Positions 1 through 11,400 of a DNA stretch of 64,000 bases are shown piece after piece. The notes beneath the pieces are model-generated. The model was not told the origin of the DNA, did not search any database, and worked only from the letters and a program-made list of their open reading frames with translations. How positions within the stretch are numbered: position 1 is the stretch's first letter; each line of letters opens with the position of its first letter. Both the position numbers and the translations under genes were made by a program. This stretch comes from Chitiniphilus purpureus (lineage in GTDB: Bacteria > Pseudomonadota > Gammaproteobacteria > Burkholderiales > Chitinibacteraceae), in the NCBI RefSeq assembly GCF_025642115.1, contig NZ_CP106753.1, forward strand, positions 829,501-893,500. The letters are read 5' to 3'.

Positions 1-1398
1 CAGTTCGGCGGGCGCATGCTCACCGTGGACGAGACGGGCACGGTCAGCTACGCCGAGTTCGCCGGCAGGGTGACGCAGTGGCGTGACGCGCTCGCGCAGT
101 GGGGCATTGCACCGGGCGAGCGGATCGGGCTGGTGGCCGACTACCACATCGACGTGGTCGCGCTGCTGCAGGCGCTGCTGGGCCATGGCTGCATCGTGAT
201 TCCACTGGCGCAGGACGACGCGGCGCTGTTCGACGAGCGCCTGGCCGTCACCGCGGCCACCCGGCTGATCACCGTGCCCGCCGAGGGGCCGGTGACGCCG
301 CAGTGCACGCACTGCCGCACCCTGACACCCGGTACGGACCTGCATCCGCTGCTGGCGCCGATGGCGGCCGGCGAGCGGCCGGGCTTCGTGATCTTCACCT
401 CGGGCAGCACCGGCCGTGGCAAGGCCGTGCTACTCGACTATGGCCGGATGACCCAGAAATTCCGCGCCCGGGTGCGCGAGTCGTTCCGCACGCTGCTGTT
501 CCTGAAGCTTGACCATATTGGCGGCCTCAACACCCTGCTCTCGGTGATGCTCAACGGCGGCACCATCGTCACCTGCCCATCAAGGCAGGCCAACCGGATC
601 TGCGCCACCATCGCGCGGCACCGGGTGGAACTGCTGCCGACCACGCCATCGTTCCTGACCATGCTGCTGATGTCCGGCGTGCATCGTGCGCATGACCTGT
701 CCTCGCTCAAGGTCATCACCTATGGCACCGAGGCGATGCCGGCCTCGACGCTGGCCAACCTGCACCGCACCTTTCCCGGCGTGGCGCTCAAGCAGACCTA
801 TGGGCTGTCGGAGCTGGGCATCCTGTCCACCCGCTCGCGCGACTCGGCATCGCGCTGGATGAAGATCGGCGGCGACGGGTTCGAGCTCCAGGTCAGGGAC
901 GGCACGCTGTGGATCAGGAGTGCACACGCGATGCTGGGCTACCTGAACGCGCCGAGCCCGTTCGACGCCGAGGGCTGGTACGACACCGGCGACAAGGTCG
1001 AGGTCGACGGCGAGTACTTCCAGATCCTCGGCCGCGAGTCCGAGATCATCAACGTGGCCGGCGAGAAGGTGTTCCCGATCGAGATCGAGAGCTTCCTGCT
1101 GACGCTGGACAACGTGCGCGACGTGATCGTGCGCGAAAAGAAGAGCCCGGTGGTGGGCCAGATGGTCTGGGCCGAATTCCTGCTCGAACGCGACGAGGAC
1201 CCGATCGCCTTCAAGAAGCGCGTGCTTGCGCAATGCCGCGCGCACCTGGCCCCGTTCAAGGTGCCCGGCTTCATCACCCTTGCCGACGGCGCCAGCCTCG
1301 TCGGCTCGCGTTTCAAGAAGATCCGCAAGACGCCCGCCGCTGCAAGGCCGGACGCACCCGCGTCCGATCCCGTGCCGGGTGCCGCGCAACCCATCTAG
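1..1398 (+). CDS. Adenylate-forming acyl-CoA/acyl-ACP ligase, 5' end outside window
   Basis: This is an AMP-dependent synthetase/ligase of the ANL superfamily, which activates a carboxylic acid as its acyl-adenylate and passes it to CoA or a carrier protein. Three motifs show this: the P-loop TSGSTGRGK (near base 390), the YGLSE motif (near 800) and the hinge block YDTGD...GRESEIINVAGEKVFP (about 975-1080), with a C-terminal FKKIRK that supplies the usual catalytic lysine region. The frame is open from base 1 (codons cag ttc ggc ggg cgc before the ATG at 16), so the true start probably lies upstream and about 460 residues are visible. It is followed 17 bp later by an SDR reductase and then a discrete ACP, all on the PKS strand. 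The likely role, inferred from context, is activating a starter or side-chain acid and loading it on that ACP. The substrate cannot be read from the sequence. Confidence 0.85.
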   Translation, partial: QFGGRMLTVDETGTVSYAEFAGRVTQWRDALAQWGIAPGERIGLVADYHIDVVALLQALLGHGCIVIPLAQDDAALFDERLAVTAATRLITVPAEGPVTPQCTHCRTLTPGTDLHPLLAPMAAGERPGFVIFTSGSTGRGKAVLLDYGRMTQKFRARVRESFRTLLFLKLDHIGGLNTLLSVMLNGGTIVTCPSRQANRICATIARHRVELLPTTPSFLTMLLMSGVHRAHDLSSLKVITYGTEAMPASTLANLHRTFPGVALKQTYGLSELGILSTRSRDSASRWMKIGGDGFELQVRDGTLWIRSAHAMLGYLNAPSPFDAEGWYDTGDKVEVDGEYFQILGRESEIINVAGEKVFPIEIESFLLTLDNVRDVIVREKKSPVVGQMVWAEFLLERDEDPIAFKKRVLAQCRAHLAPFKVPGFITLADGASLVGSRFKKIRKTPAAARPDAPASDPVPGAAQPI

Positions 1399-1415
1399 CC
1401 GATACGGAGCCGTGA

Positions 1416-2150
1416 ATGTCCGAACACAAGCCAGTCGCCGTCGTCAGCGGCGGCAGCAGGGGCCTTGGCCTTTGCATCTGCAATGCACTCTTCGACGCGG
1501 GCTACCGCGTGGCCACCTTCAGCCGCAGGTGCACGCCTGAACTCGATGCGCTGCTCACCCGCGCCGCCGGGGAGGTCTGCTGGGAAGCATTCGACATCAC
1601 CGACGCCGCGGCGCTCACCGGCTTCATGCGCCGGGTGCGCGAACGGCTGGGGCGGGTGGGCCACCTCGTCAACAGCGCCGGCATCGCCAACGAGGGGCTG
1701 CTGACCATGATGAAGCACGACGACGTGGCGCGGATGCTGCAGGTCAACCTGGGCGGCGCGATCGCGCTGTCGCAGGCCTGCGTCAAGCAGATGATGGTCG
1801 GCGGCGGCGGCGCCATCGTCAACGTCTCGTCCATCGTCGGCGTGCGCGGCTACAAGGGCGTGGCCGCGTACAGCGCCACTAAGGCCGCGCTTGACGCGCT
1901 GACCCGCAGCCTGGCCAAGGAACTGGGCCCGGCCGGCATCCGCGTCAACTCGGTCGCGCCCGGTTTCATGGCCACCGAGATGACCGCCGAGCTGACCGAG
2001 CAGCAGAAGGCCCGCATCGTGCGGCAGACGCCGCTTGCCCGCATGGGCACGGTCGAGGACGTGTCGTCCGTCGTCCGTTTCCTGCTTTCCGAAGACGCAC
2101 GTTTCGTGACCGGCCAGACCATCGTCGTCGATGGCGGCCTGACCGTATGA
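1416..2150 (+). CDS. FabG-like 3-oxoacyl-ACP reductase (short-chain dehydrogenase)
   Basis: A 244-residue classical SDR. The N-terminal cofactor loop reads SGGSRGLG, with Ser in place of the usual Thr. NSAG follows, then the catalytic Ser (VSS), the YSATK pair, and the C-terminal PGF and VDGGL segments typical of FabG. It would reduce a beta-keto group on an acyl carrier with NADPH. The start at 1416 has a GGAG ribosome site six bases upstream. It lies between an acyl ligase and a discrete ACP, so it probably acts on an ACP-bound precursor (a starter or tailoring unit) rather than in general fatty acid synthesis. That is inference from position; a housekeeping fabG would normally sit with fabD and acpP, and neither is visible here. 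Confidence 0.85.
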   Translation: MSEHKPVAVVSGGSRGLGLCICNALFDAGYRVATFSRRCTPELDALLTRAAGEVCWEAFDITDAAALTGFMRRVRERLGRVGHLVNSAGIANEGLLTMMKHDDVARMLQVNLGGAIALSQACVKQMMVGGGGAIVNVSSIVGVRGYKGVAAYSATKAALDALTRSLAKELGPAGIRVNSVAPGFMATEMTAELTEQQKARIVRQTPLARMGTVEDVSSVVRFLLSEDARFVTGQTIVVDGGLTV

Positions 2151-2167
2151 CAGGGGGAGTCCAGCCT

Positions 2168-2434
2168 ATGAGTGCCCAGATCAAGGAAGTGATCGAGAAC
2201 GTCATCCGCAGCGTCGCCACCGAGCGTGACCTGCCGCTGCCCGCGCTGACCGGTGCCACCGAGATCGTCGACGAGCTGGGGTTCTCGTCGCTGCTGGTCG
2301 CGACGCTGATCGCCAACCTGGAGGAGGCGCTCGGCGTCGATCCGTTCCAGGACGAGGACGTGATGATCACCGACATCCGCACCATCCAGGACCTGTGCGA
2401 TGTCTACGCGCAGAGCCTGCGCCGCGTGCACTGA
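2168..2434 (+). CDS. Discrete acyl carrier protein with GFSSL carrier motif
   Basis: A small acidic four-helix carrier protein of 88 residues. Its attachment motif reads LGFSSLLVATL where most carriers have LGxDSL: the Asp before the phosphopantetheine Ser is replaced by Ser, and the modifiable Ser is kept. An in-frame ATG at 2147 overlaps the fabG stop, but the ATG at 2168 is preferred because AGGGGGAG lies eight bases before it and the protein then begins at the expected helix. The ACP probably carries the product of the neighbouring ligase and reductase to the PKS. It could instead be the acetyl- or malonyl-donor ACP of a beta-branching cassette, but no HMG synthase or decarboxylating KS is visible beside it, so that is less favoured. 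Confidence 0.8.
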   Translation: MSAQIKEVIENVIRSVATERDLPLPALTGATEIVDELGFSSLLVATLIANLEEALGVDPFQDEDVMITDIRTIQDLCDVYAQSLRRVH

Positions 2435-2491
2435 AACACCCGCAGCTTCTCCAGCCGGGCAGGCCGGCTGGTCTCAAGAGTGGAAAGACGC

Positions 2492-5400
2492 ATGAATACC
2501 AGGGTCAAGGGCGATGACATCGCCGTCATCGGCATGGCGGGCAGGTTTCCGGGCGCGGGCAGCGTGGCCGAGTTCTGGGACAACCTGTGTGCGAACCGGG
2601 ACAGCGTCCGCACGCTGACCGACGACGAGCTGCGCGCCGCCGGCGTGCCCGAGGCACAGCTTGCCGACGCGGATTACGTGAAGGTGGCCGCGCCGCTGGA
2701 CGGCGTGGCGCAGTTCGACCCGGGCTTCTTCAAGATCTCGCCGCTCGAAGCCGAGCTGATGGACCCGCAGATCAGGCTGCTGCTGCAATGCGCCTGGGAG
2801 ACGCTGGAGGACGCGGGCCATGCCCGCCACGAGGCACAGCGCATCGGCGTGTTCGCCGGCGCGGGCGGTGTCACCACCAGCTACTTCGCCCACTTCGTCA
2901 ACCGCCACGAGCGCTTCGAGAAGATCACCGCCGGCGCGGCACACCTTGGCAACGACAAGGACTTCCTCGCCACCTACCTCTCGTACAAGCTCAACCTGAC
3001 CGGGCCCAGCGTCACGGTCCAGACCGCCTGCTCCACCTCGCTGGTGGCGTTGCACCAGGCGCGGCTGAGCCTGCTCAACGGCGAGTGCGACATGGCGCTG
3101 GCCGGCGGCGTGACCGTGCGCGTGCCGCACCTGCATGGCTACCGCTACCAGGACGGCTACATCTTCTCCCGCTCCGGGCGCACCCGCACCTTCGACGCCG
3201 ACGCCGACGGCGTGGTGTTCGGCAGCGGCCTGGGGCTGGTGCTGATCAGACGCCTTGCCGACGCACTGCGCGACGGCGATCCGATCCACGCGGTGATCAA
3301 GGGCTCGGCCATCGCCAACGACGGCAAGGGCAAGATGAGCTACGCCGCCAGCAGCGCCAAGGGCCAGATCGCCTGCGCTCGCGCGGCGCTGGACAACGCC
3401 GGGGTCAGCGCCGATTCGATCGGCCTGATCGAAGCGCACGGCACCGGCACCGCGATGGGCGACCCGGAAGAGGTCAAGGCGTTGTCGGCGGTGTTCAAGG
3501 AGCAGACCGGGCGCAAGGGCTATTGCGCGCTTGGCGCGGTCAAGACGCAGATCGGCCACCTGGAGGCCGCCGCCGGCATCGCCGGCCTGATCAAGGCGGT
3601 GCTGGCGGTCAAGCACGGACTGATCCCACCGGTGGCGCACTACACCCGGCCCAACCCGCGCATCCGTTTCGAGAACACGCCGTTCTACGTCAACCGCGAG
3701 CTTGCCCCCTGGCAGGCCGGCCCCGGCCCGCGCCGCGCCGCGGTCAACAGCCTGGGGGTGGGCGGCACCAACGCCTTCGTGGTGATCGAGGAATACGTGC
3801 CCGCCAAGGGCAAGCCCGCGGCCGCGCCGGCCGCGCCGGTGGTGGTGCCGCTGTCGGCCCGGACCGACGAGAGCCTGCGTGCCTATGCCGCACGGCTGGC
3901 CGCGTTCCTCGCCGCGCGCGGCGACGACGCACCGGGGCTGGCGGCGCTGGCCTATACGCTGCAGACCGGCCGTGCCGCGATGGCGCGGCGCGTCGCCTTC
4001 GCCGTCGCCTCGCTGGCCGGGCTGCAGGCGGCATTGGCGCATTACCTTGCACACGGCGAGGCACCGCCGGCCGACGACGGCGAGGCGGCCCGGCTGGCCG
4101 CCGCCTGGGCTGCCGGCGAGGCCATCGACTGGGCTGCCCGGCAGGGCCGCGCCGCGCCGCGCCGGGTGCACCTGCCCACCTACGTGTTCGCCGCCGAGCA
4201 CTGCTGGATGGCGAGCCACCCGGCCGCGCCGGTGCAGGCGTTGCTGCATCCGCTGCTGCATGCCAACACCTCGGACCTGGACGAGCATCGCTACAGCGCC
4301 ACCTTCACCGGCGATGAACCCTTCCTGCGCGACCACCGGCTGCGTCGGGGCACCGGTGACGACGCGCAGCGCATCCTGCCCGGCGTGGCCTACCTGGAGA
4401 TGGCACGCGCCGCGGTACGCGAGGCCGGCGTGCCGGATGCCGCGCTCGAACTGCGCGACGTGGTCTGGCTGCAGCCGATCGCGGTGGCGCAACCGGTACA
4501 GGTGCGGATCGCACTGCTGCCGCGCGAGCCTGGCCGCATCGATTTCGAGGTCTACACCGGCGACGATGCGATTCACTGCCAGGGCCGCTGCCTGACCGGC
4601 GAGGCAACGCCGCAGGCGCCGCACGACCTTGCGGCGCTCAGGGCCGCGCTGCGGCACGAGGGCCTGACGGCCGACGCGGTCTACCGCCTCTTCGGGCGGA
4701 TGGGGCTGCAGTATGGCCCGGCGCATCGCGCCATCGTGTCGGTCGAGCGTGGCGGACACCAGTTGCTGGCGCAGCTGCACTTGCCGCCCGCGGTGAGGGC
4801 GGATGCATCTGGCTATGTGCTGCATCCCAGCCTGATGGATGGCGCGCTGCAGGCCGCCACGCTGCTGCTGGTGGACCCGGCCCGGCCGCCCGAGCGCCCG
4901 ATGGTACCGTTCGCCGTCGCATCGGTGCGCCTGCTGCAACCGTGCCCGGCCCGGCCGCTGGTGTGGGCGCGGCGGGCGCCGGCCGTTGCCGGCGAACGCG
5001 CCGTCCGGCTCGATCTGGACCTGCTCGACGACAGCGGTGCCGTCTGCGTGGCGATCCGTGGCTTCGTCGCGCGCCCCTTGGGCGGCGAGGACAGCGGCAG
5101 CCTGCTGGCGACGCAGCAATGGCGGCCCGACCCTGGCACGGCGCCGGTCGAAGGCTGGGCGCGGCGGGTGGTGCTGTGCGGCCTGCCGCAGCTGGACGCC
5201 GCCCGTATCGCCCCCGATTGCCGTCATCTGCCGCTGGCCGCACGCGGCGGTCCGGCGCGCCGCTACGGCGAGCTGGCACTCGCCGGCTTCGAGGCGCTGC
5301 AGGCGCTGATGGCGGCGCGTCCGTCGCAGGGCACGCTGCTGCAGTTCGTGCTGCCGGACAGCGACGAGCACGCGCTCTACGCGGGGCTGGCCGGGATGAT

Positions 5401-8400
5401 GAAGACCGCGCAGCTGGAACAGCCGCGCGTGGCCGGCCAGATCGTACTGGTCGAGCCCGGCATCGGTGCCGAGGCGCTTGCCGGCCGGCTCGAAGCCGAT
5501 GCCACGCGGCCGCACGATACGCTGGTGCGCTATCCGCATGGCGTGCGGCACACCGCGCACTGGCAGGTGCTGGACGATGCCGGCGCCGACACATTGCCCT
5601 GCCCGTTCCGCGAGCAGGGCGTCTATCTGATCACCGGCGGGCTGGGGGGCCTTGGCCGCTTGTTCGCACAGGAGATCCTTGCGCGCAGCCCACATGCGCG
5701 CATCGTGCTCACCGGCCGTGCCGCGCCGGCGCAGCTCAGTGCCGGGCAGGCGGCCGGGTTGGCCGCGCTTGCGGCCGCGGGCGGGGTCGAATACCGGCAG
5801 CTTGACCTTGGCAATGCGCGGCGGGTCGCCGCGCTGGTCGCGGCCATCGGCAGGCAGCATGGCCGGCTGGATGGCATCCTGCATTGCGCCGGCACCATCG
5901 ATGACGACTTCATGCTCAAAAAGGACGCCGCCCGGTTCGCCGAGGTGCTGGCGCCCAAGGTGCAGGGCACGGTCCACCTGGATCAGGCCACGCGCGGGCT
6001 CGATCTCGATTTCCTGGTGCTGTTCTCGTCGCTGACCAGCGCGCTGGGCAACCTGGGGCAGGCCGACTACGCCGCCGCCAACGGCTTTCTCGACGGTTTT
6101 GCGCACTACCGCAACCGACTGGTCGCCGCTGGCGAGCGCCGCGGTGCCACGCTGGCGATCCGCTGGCCGTTGTGGCGCGACGGCGGCATGCAGCCGGACG
6201 AGGCCGGCCGCCGCATGCTGCGCGAAAGCACCGGCATCGCCCCGCTGGACAGCGCCACCGGCATGCAGCTCTTCTACCGCAGCCTTGCCGGCGGCCACGA
6301 CCAGACGCTGGCGATGGCGGGCGAGCTGCCGCGCATGCTGCGTGCGCTGCGCGGCGTCACCGCGCCGCCGCAGCCGGCCGCCGCCGTGGCGGTGTCGGCC
6401 GGCGCCGACCTTGCCGCCGCGGCCGAGGCCCTGCTGTGCCGGCAACTGGCGGCGCTGTGCAAGCTGCCCGAAGCGCAGATCGACGCCCGCGCGCCGCTGG
6501 AGGACTACGGCATCGATTCCATCCTGGGGCTGGAACTGATCAAGCGGCTGGAGGCCGGCTTCGGCGCGCTGCCCAAGACCTTGTTCTTCGAATACCTGAC
6601 GGTGCACGAGCTGGCCGGCTATTTCGCCAGGGAGCACGCGGTGGCGCTGGCTGCGCTGTCCACCGGCAGCGCTGCGCCGGCCACCGCTCCCGCCGTGGTG
6701 GTGCCGGCCACGGTTGCCAGCCTGCGCGTCGCCGCGCCGCGCCCGGCGCCCGTCGGCACCGAGCCCATCGCCATCGTCGGGCTGAGCGGGCGCTACCCCG
6801 AGGCGCATGACCTCGCCGCGTTCTGGGACAACCTGCGCGCTGGCCGCGACTGCATCGTCGAGGTGCCGGCGAGCCGCTGGGACTGGCGCGACTACTACAG
6901 CGCAGACCGCGGCACGCCCGGCGCGCACTACAGCAAGTGGGGCGGCTTCATCGACGGCGTGGACGAATTCGACGCACGTTTCTTCAATGTCTCGCCGCTG
7001 GAGGCGCAACTGCTCGATCCGCAGGAGCGGCTGTTCCTGCAGCACGCGTGGCTAGCGATCGAGGATGCGGGCTATACCCGCGAGCGGCTGCAGATCCCGC
7101 AGCGCGACGATCTGCCGGCGCAGGTGGGTGTGTACGCCGGGGTGATGTACGGCGAATACCAGCTGTTCGGTGCCGAGGCGAGCCTGCGCGGCGAGCGCAG
7201 CGGTTTTGCCAGCAATCCGGCCAGCATCGCCAACCGGGTGTCGTACTTCCTCAACCTGCACGGCCCAAGCATGGTGGTCGACACCATGTGCTCGTCCTCG
7301 CTCACCGCCATCCACCTGGCGTGCCAGGACCTCAGGCTCGGCCGCACCGCGCTGGCGCTCGCCGGTGGCGTCAACGTCACCATCCATCCCAACAAATACC
7401 TGATGCTCAGCGCCGGGCAGTTCATCTCCGGCGACGGCCATTGCCAGAGCTTTGGCGAGGGCGGTGACGGCTACATCCCGGGCGAGGGCGTCGGCGTGGT
7501 GGTGCTCAAGCGTCTCAGTGACGCCGAGCGCGACGGCGACCCGATCCATGGCGTGATCCGCGGCAGCGCGCTCAGCCATGGCGGCAAGACCAACGGCTAC
7601 ACCGTGCCCAACCCGCAGGCGCAGGCCAGTGCGATCCGGCAGGCGTTGGCCGAGGCGGGGGTCGAGGCGCGCGCGGTGAGCTATATCGAGGCGCACGGCA
7701 CCGGCACCCGGCTGGGCGACCCGATCGAGATCGCGGCGCTGGCCAAGGTGTTCCGCGAGCACACTCCGGACAGTGGCTTCTGCCTGATCGGCTCGGCCAA
7801 GTCCAACATCGGCCACTGCGAAGCGGCCGCCGGCATCGCCGGGCTGACCAAGGTGCTGCTGCAGCTGAAGCACCGGCAGATCGTGCCGTCGCTGCACTCG
7901 GCACGGCTCAACCCGCATATCGACTTCGCCAGCACGCCGTTCACCGTCAACCAGACCTTGCGGCCGTGGGACGCCCCGGTGCGCGATGGCCGCACGCTGC
8001 CGCGCATTGCCGGCATCTCGTCGTTCGGCGCGGGTGGCTCCAATGCGCACCTGATCGTCGAGGAATACCGCGCCGCCGGCACCGCGCCGCAGGCCATGCC
8101 ACTGCCGGCGATCGTGCCACTGTCGGCACGCACGGCCGAACAGCTGCAGCACAAGGCGCGCGATCTGGCCCGCTTCGTCCGTGCCGAGGCACCGCCGCTG
8201 GCCGCACTGGCGTACACGCTGCAGCTCGGGCGCGAGGCCATGGGCGAGCGCCTGGTGGTGCTGGCCGACAGCACCGACATGCTCGCGGACCGGCTCGATG
8301 CCTATCTGGCCGACCAGGCCGTCGATGGGCTTCACCGTGGTCAGGCCAAGGCCGGCGCGCACACGGCACCCCGGGCCGCGCTGCACCCCGCGTCGCTGAC

Positions 8401-11400
8401 GCCACCGCAGCTGGCGGCCCGCTGGGCCGGTGGTGAGGCGGTCGACTGGCGCGCACTGCACGCCGCGCCGCACTGGGTCACCGGTCTGCCGGGCTATCCG
8501 TTCGCCCGGCAGCGGTTCTGGGCCGACGCCGCCTCACGCCCGGCGACGCCGCTGCCGGGAACCGCGCTGCATCCGCTGCTGCATCGCAATACCTCCGATC
8601 TGGCGCAGCACAGCTACGGTGCCACCTTCCGTGGCGACGAATTCTTCTTCGACGGCGCGCCGGGCCAAACCCGCCTGTCGACGGCGGCCTGCCTGGAAAT
8701 GGCGCGGGCCGCCTTCGCCGCGGCGCTGCCGGGAGGGGCGCCGCAGGCGGTCGAACTGAGCCAGGTGGCGTTCGCGCGGCCGCTGCGGGCACGCGGCGGC
8801 GAGCCACTGACCCTCGCACTGTTCGGGCACGACGGCACCACGGCGAAATTCGAGCTTTACGGCGTCGACGAGGACGGCAGCGGGATCGTGCACTGCCAGG
8901 GCATCGTCCGGGCCGGCGGTACCGCGACGCCGGAGCAGGTCGATCCGGCCGCCATCGCGCCGCACCAGCGCGTGGCGCTGCCCCTGCCCGGGACGCTGGC
9001 ACACGGCCACCAGGACTATGTGCTGCACCCGGCGCTGCTGGGCGCGGCCCTCGCCGCGGCCGGCGCCGCCGAACCGCTCGCCGTGGCCACGCTGCATGCG
9101 CTCCGGCCGGCGGCACAGGCGCGCCTTGCCTGGGTGCGCCCCGGGGCGCAGGGCATCGATATCGACCTGTGCGACGCTGCCGGGCTGGTCTGCGTCGCGT
9201 TGCGCGGCGTACGTCTGCCGGACACGCTGCCGTCGGCCGTGCCCGCCACGGCGGCATCCGCGGTGGTCGCCCCGCGCCCGGTGGCGCTGCCGCTGGCCGC
9301 GCCGATGCCATCCGACCCGGTCCGCGCCAAGCCCAGCATCGCGCTGACCCCACCGGCCGCCGCCGCGGCCTTTGCCGCCGGCACCGCGCCCAAACCGCGG
9401 ATCGCGCTGACGGCACCGGGCGACGGCATGTCGGCAGCGGACGGGACGGTCACGCTGTCCGACCATGGCGACGGCGTGTTCGCGCTGCGTATCGCGGCGC
9501 CCGGCGACAATGCGCTGTCGGAGGCGCTGCTGGCCAAACTGCTGGCCGCGCTGCACACGGTCCAGGCGCAGCCGACGGCCAAGGTGCTGCTGCTGGAAGG
9601 CGGCCCGACCTGCTTCCTGACCGGCGCGCTGGCAGCACACCGTGCCGCGCTCGCCATGGGCTGCTACGACGCGCTGGCGACATCGGCGGTGCCGGTGATC
9701 GCCGTGGTGCGCGGCGCGGTCGACGGCGCCGGGCTGCTGGTCGCCGCCGCCTGCGATTTCCTGGTGTGCGGCGAGCACGCGCGCCTCGCGTCCGCCATGC
9801 CGCAGGACGGGTTGCCGTCGGAGGTGGCCGAGCCCGTGCTGGTCGAGCGCTTCGGCCGCGCGGTGGCGGATGACCTGCTGTATCTGGCGCCGGGTGCCAG
9901 CGGCGCCGGGCTGGCGCAGCGGGGCTGGCGCGGCCCGGTGCTGCCCGACGACGAGGTCGAGGCATATGCGCTGGCACTGGCGCGCGCACTGGCGGCCAAG
10001 CCGCGCCTTGCGCTGCAGTTGCTGAAGCAGCAGCTCAACCGCCGCATCGTGGCTGCGCTGCAGGCGCCGCCGGCACCCACCATTGCCGGCATCCCCATCC
10101 CGCAGGACACTGCCGTGACGACGCTGCCCACGGCACCGTCGGCGCGCCTGACGCTGGCGGCGCACGGCGCGCATGCGCTGGTGGTCACGATCCAGCCGCA
10201 GGCGGACGATGCCGGCCTGCTGCTGGCCGATCTGGCCACGCTGTTCGAGCACATCGCCCGCCTGCCTTACCGCTGCGTGGTGCTGGCGAGCATGCATCCG
10301 CAGTTCCTGCCCGGCGCGCCCGACGCGGCGCTGGCGCTGCGCTTGCGCGACACGCTGCTCGGACTGGCGCGCCCGGTGATCGCGGCGCTTGGCGGTGCGC
10401 CGAGCGGGCTGGCGTGGTATGCCGCCCAGCTGTGCCAGGCCTGCGTCTATGCCGAGGAAGGCCACTACGCCGTCGGCGATGCGCTAAGCGCACCGGCGCT
10501 GGCCGACGCGGCATGGGCCGCGTTCTCGCTGCGCCTGGGCGAGGAGGCCGCGTTGCAGCTGCTGTTGGCGGGCGACGAGGTCTCCGGCGCGCAACTGCAT
10601 GCCGGCTACGGCGCCCGTCATGTGGTGCCGGCCGCGATGCTGCTGACGCAGGCACTGGCGCTGGCCGACGCGCTGGCGGCATGGCCGTTGCCGCAGCTGG
10701 CCGGCTGGCAGCAGCGCGCCGCGGCACTGCTCGCGGCCCCGGCCGCACCGATGTTGGACGCGCCGGAGGCGGACGCACCGCCGGTGGGGCCGGTCGCGCT
10801 GTCGTCGACGGTGATCGAGGCGATCGCGCACCCGCACGGCGTGCTGGAAGTGCGCATGGCCGACCGCGCGGCGCGCAACATGTTCTCCGAGGCGTTCTCG
10901 CAGGGGCTGGGCGAGGCGTTTGCCCATGTGGCGGCCCACCCGGGCTACAAGGTGGTGGTGCTCACCGGTTATGACAGCTATTTCGCGTCCGGCGGCACCG
11001 AGGCGACGCTGCGGGCGATCCAGCAAGGCCAAGCGCGCTTCACCGACAACCCGGTGTTCCGGCTGCCACTCGATTGCCCGCTGCCGGTCATCGCGGCAAT
11101 GCAGGGCCATGGCATCGGCGCCGGCTGGGCGCTCGGCATGTATGCCGACCTCGTGCTGTTCAGTGACGAGAGCCGCTATGTCAGCCCCTATATGGAATAC
11201 GGCTTCACCCCCGGCGCGGGGACGACCTGGCTGTTCCCGCACGCGCTCGGCCATGATCTGGCGCGCGAGACGCTGCTGACCGCGCGCGAATACGCCGGTG
11301 GCGTGCTCAAGGCGCGGGGCCTGGCACAGACGGTGCTGCCGCGCGCGGCGGTGCTGCCGGCGGCGCTGGCCCTCGCCGGGCGCATCGCACAGCAGCCACG

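Noticed and set aside
5171..5600. Considered a degenerate acyltransferase between DH and KR of module 1
   Set aside because: The segment is the structural half of the ketoreductase (LCGLPQLD... then ITGGLGGLG) and lacks the GHSxG motif of acyltransferases; the same holds before the other KRs.
8567..9230. Considered calling the fold after KS2 an active dehydratase
   Set aside because: The His loop reads DGAPGQT and the Asp element LLGAALA; both catalytic residues are missing.
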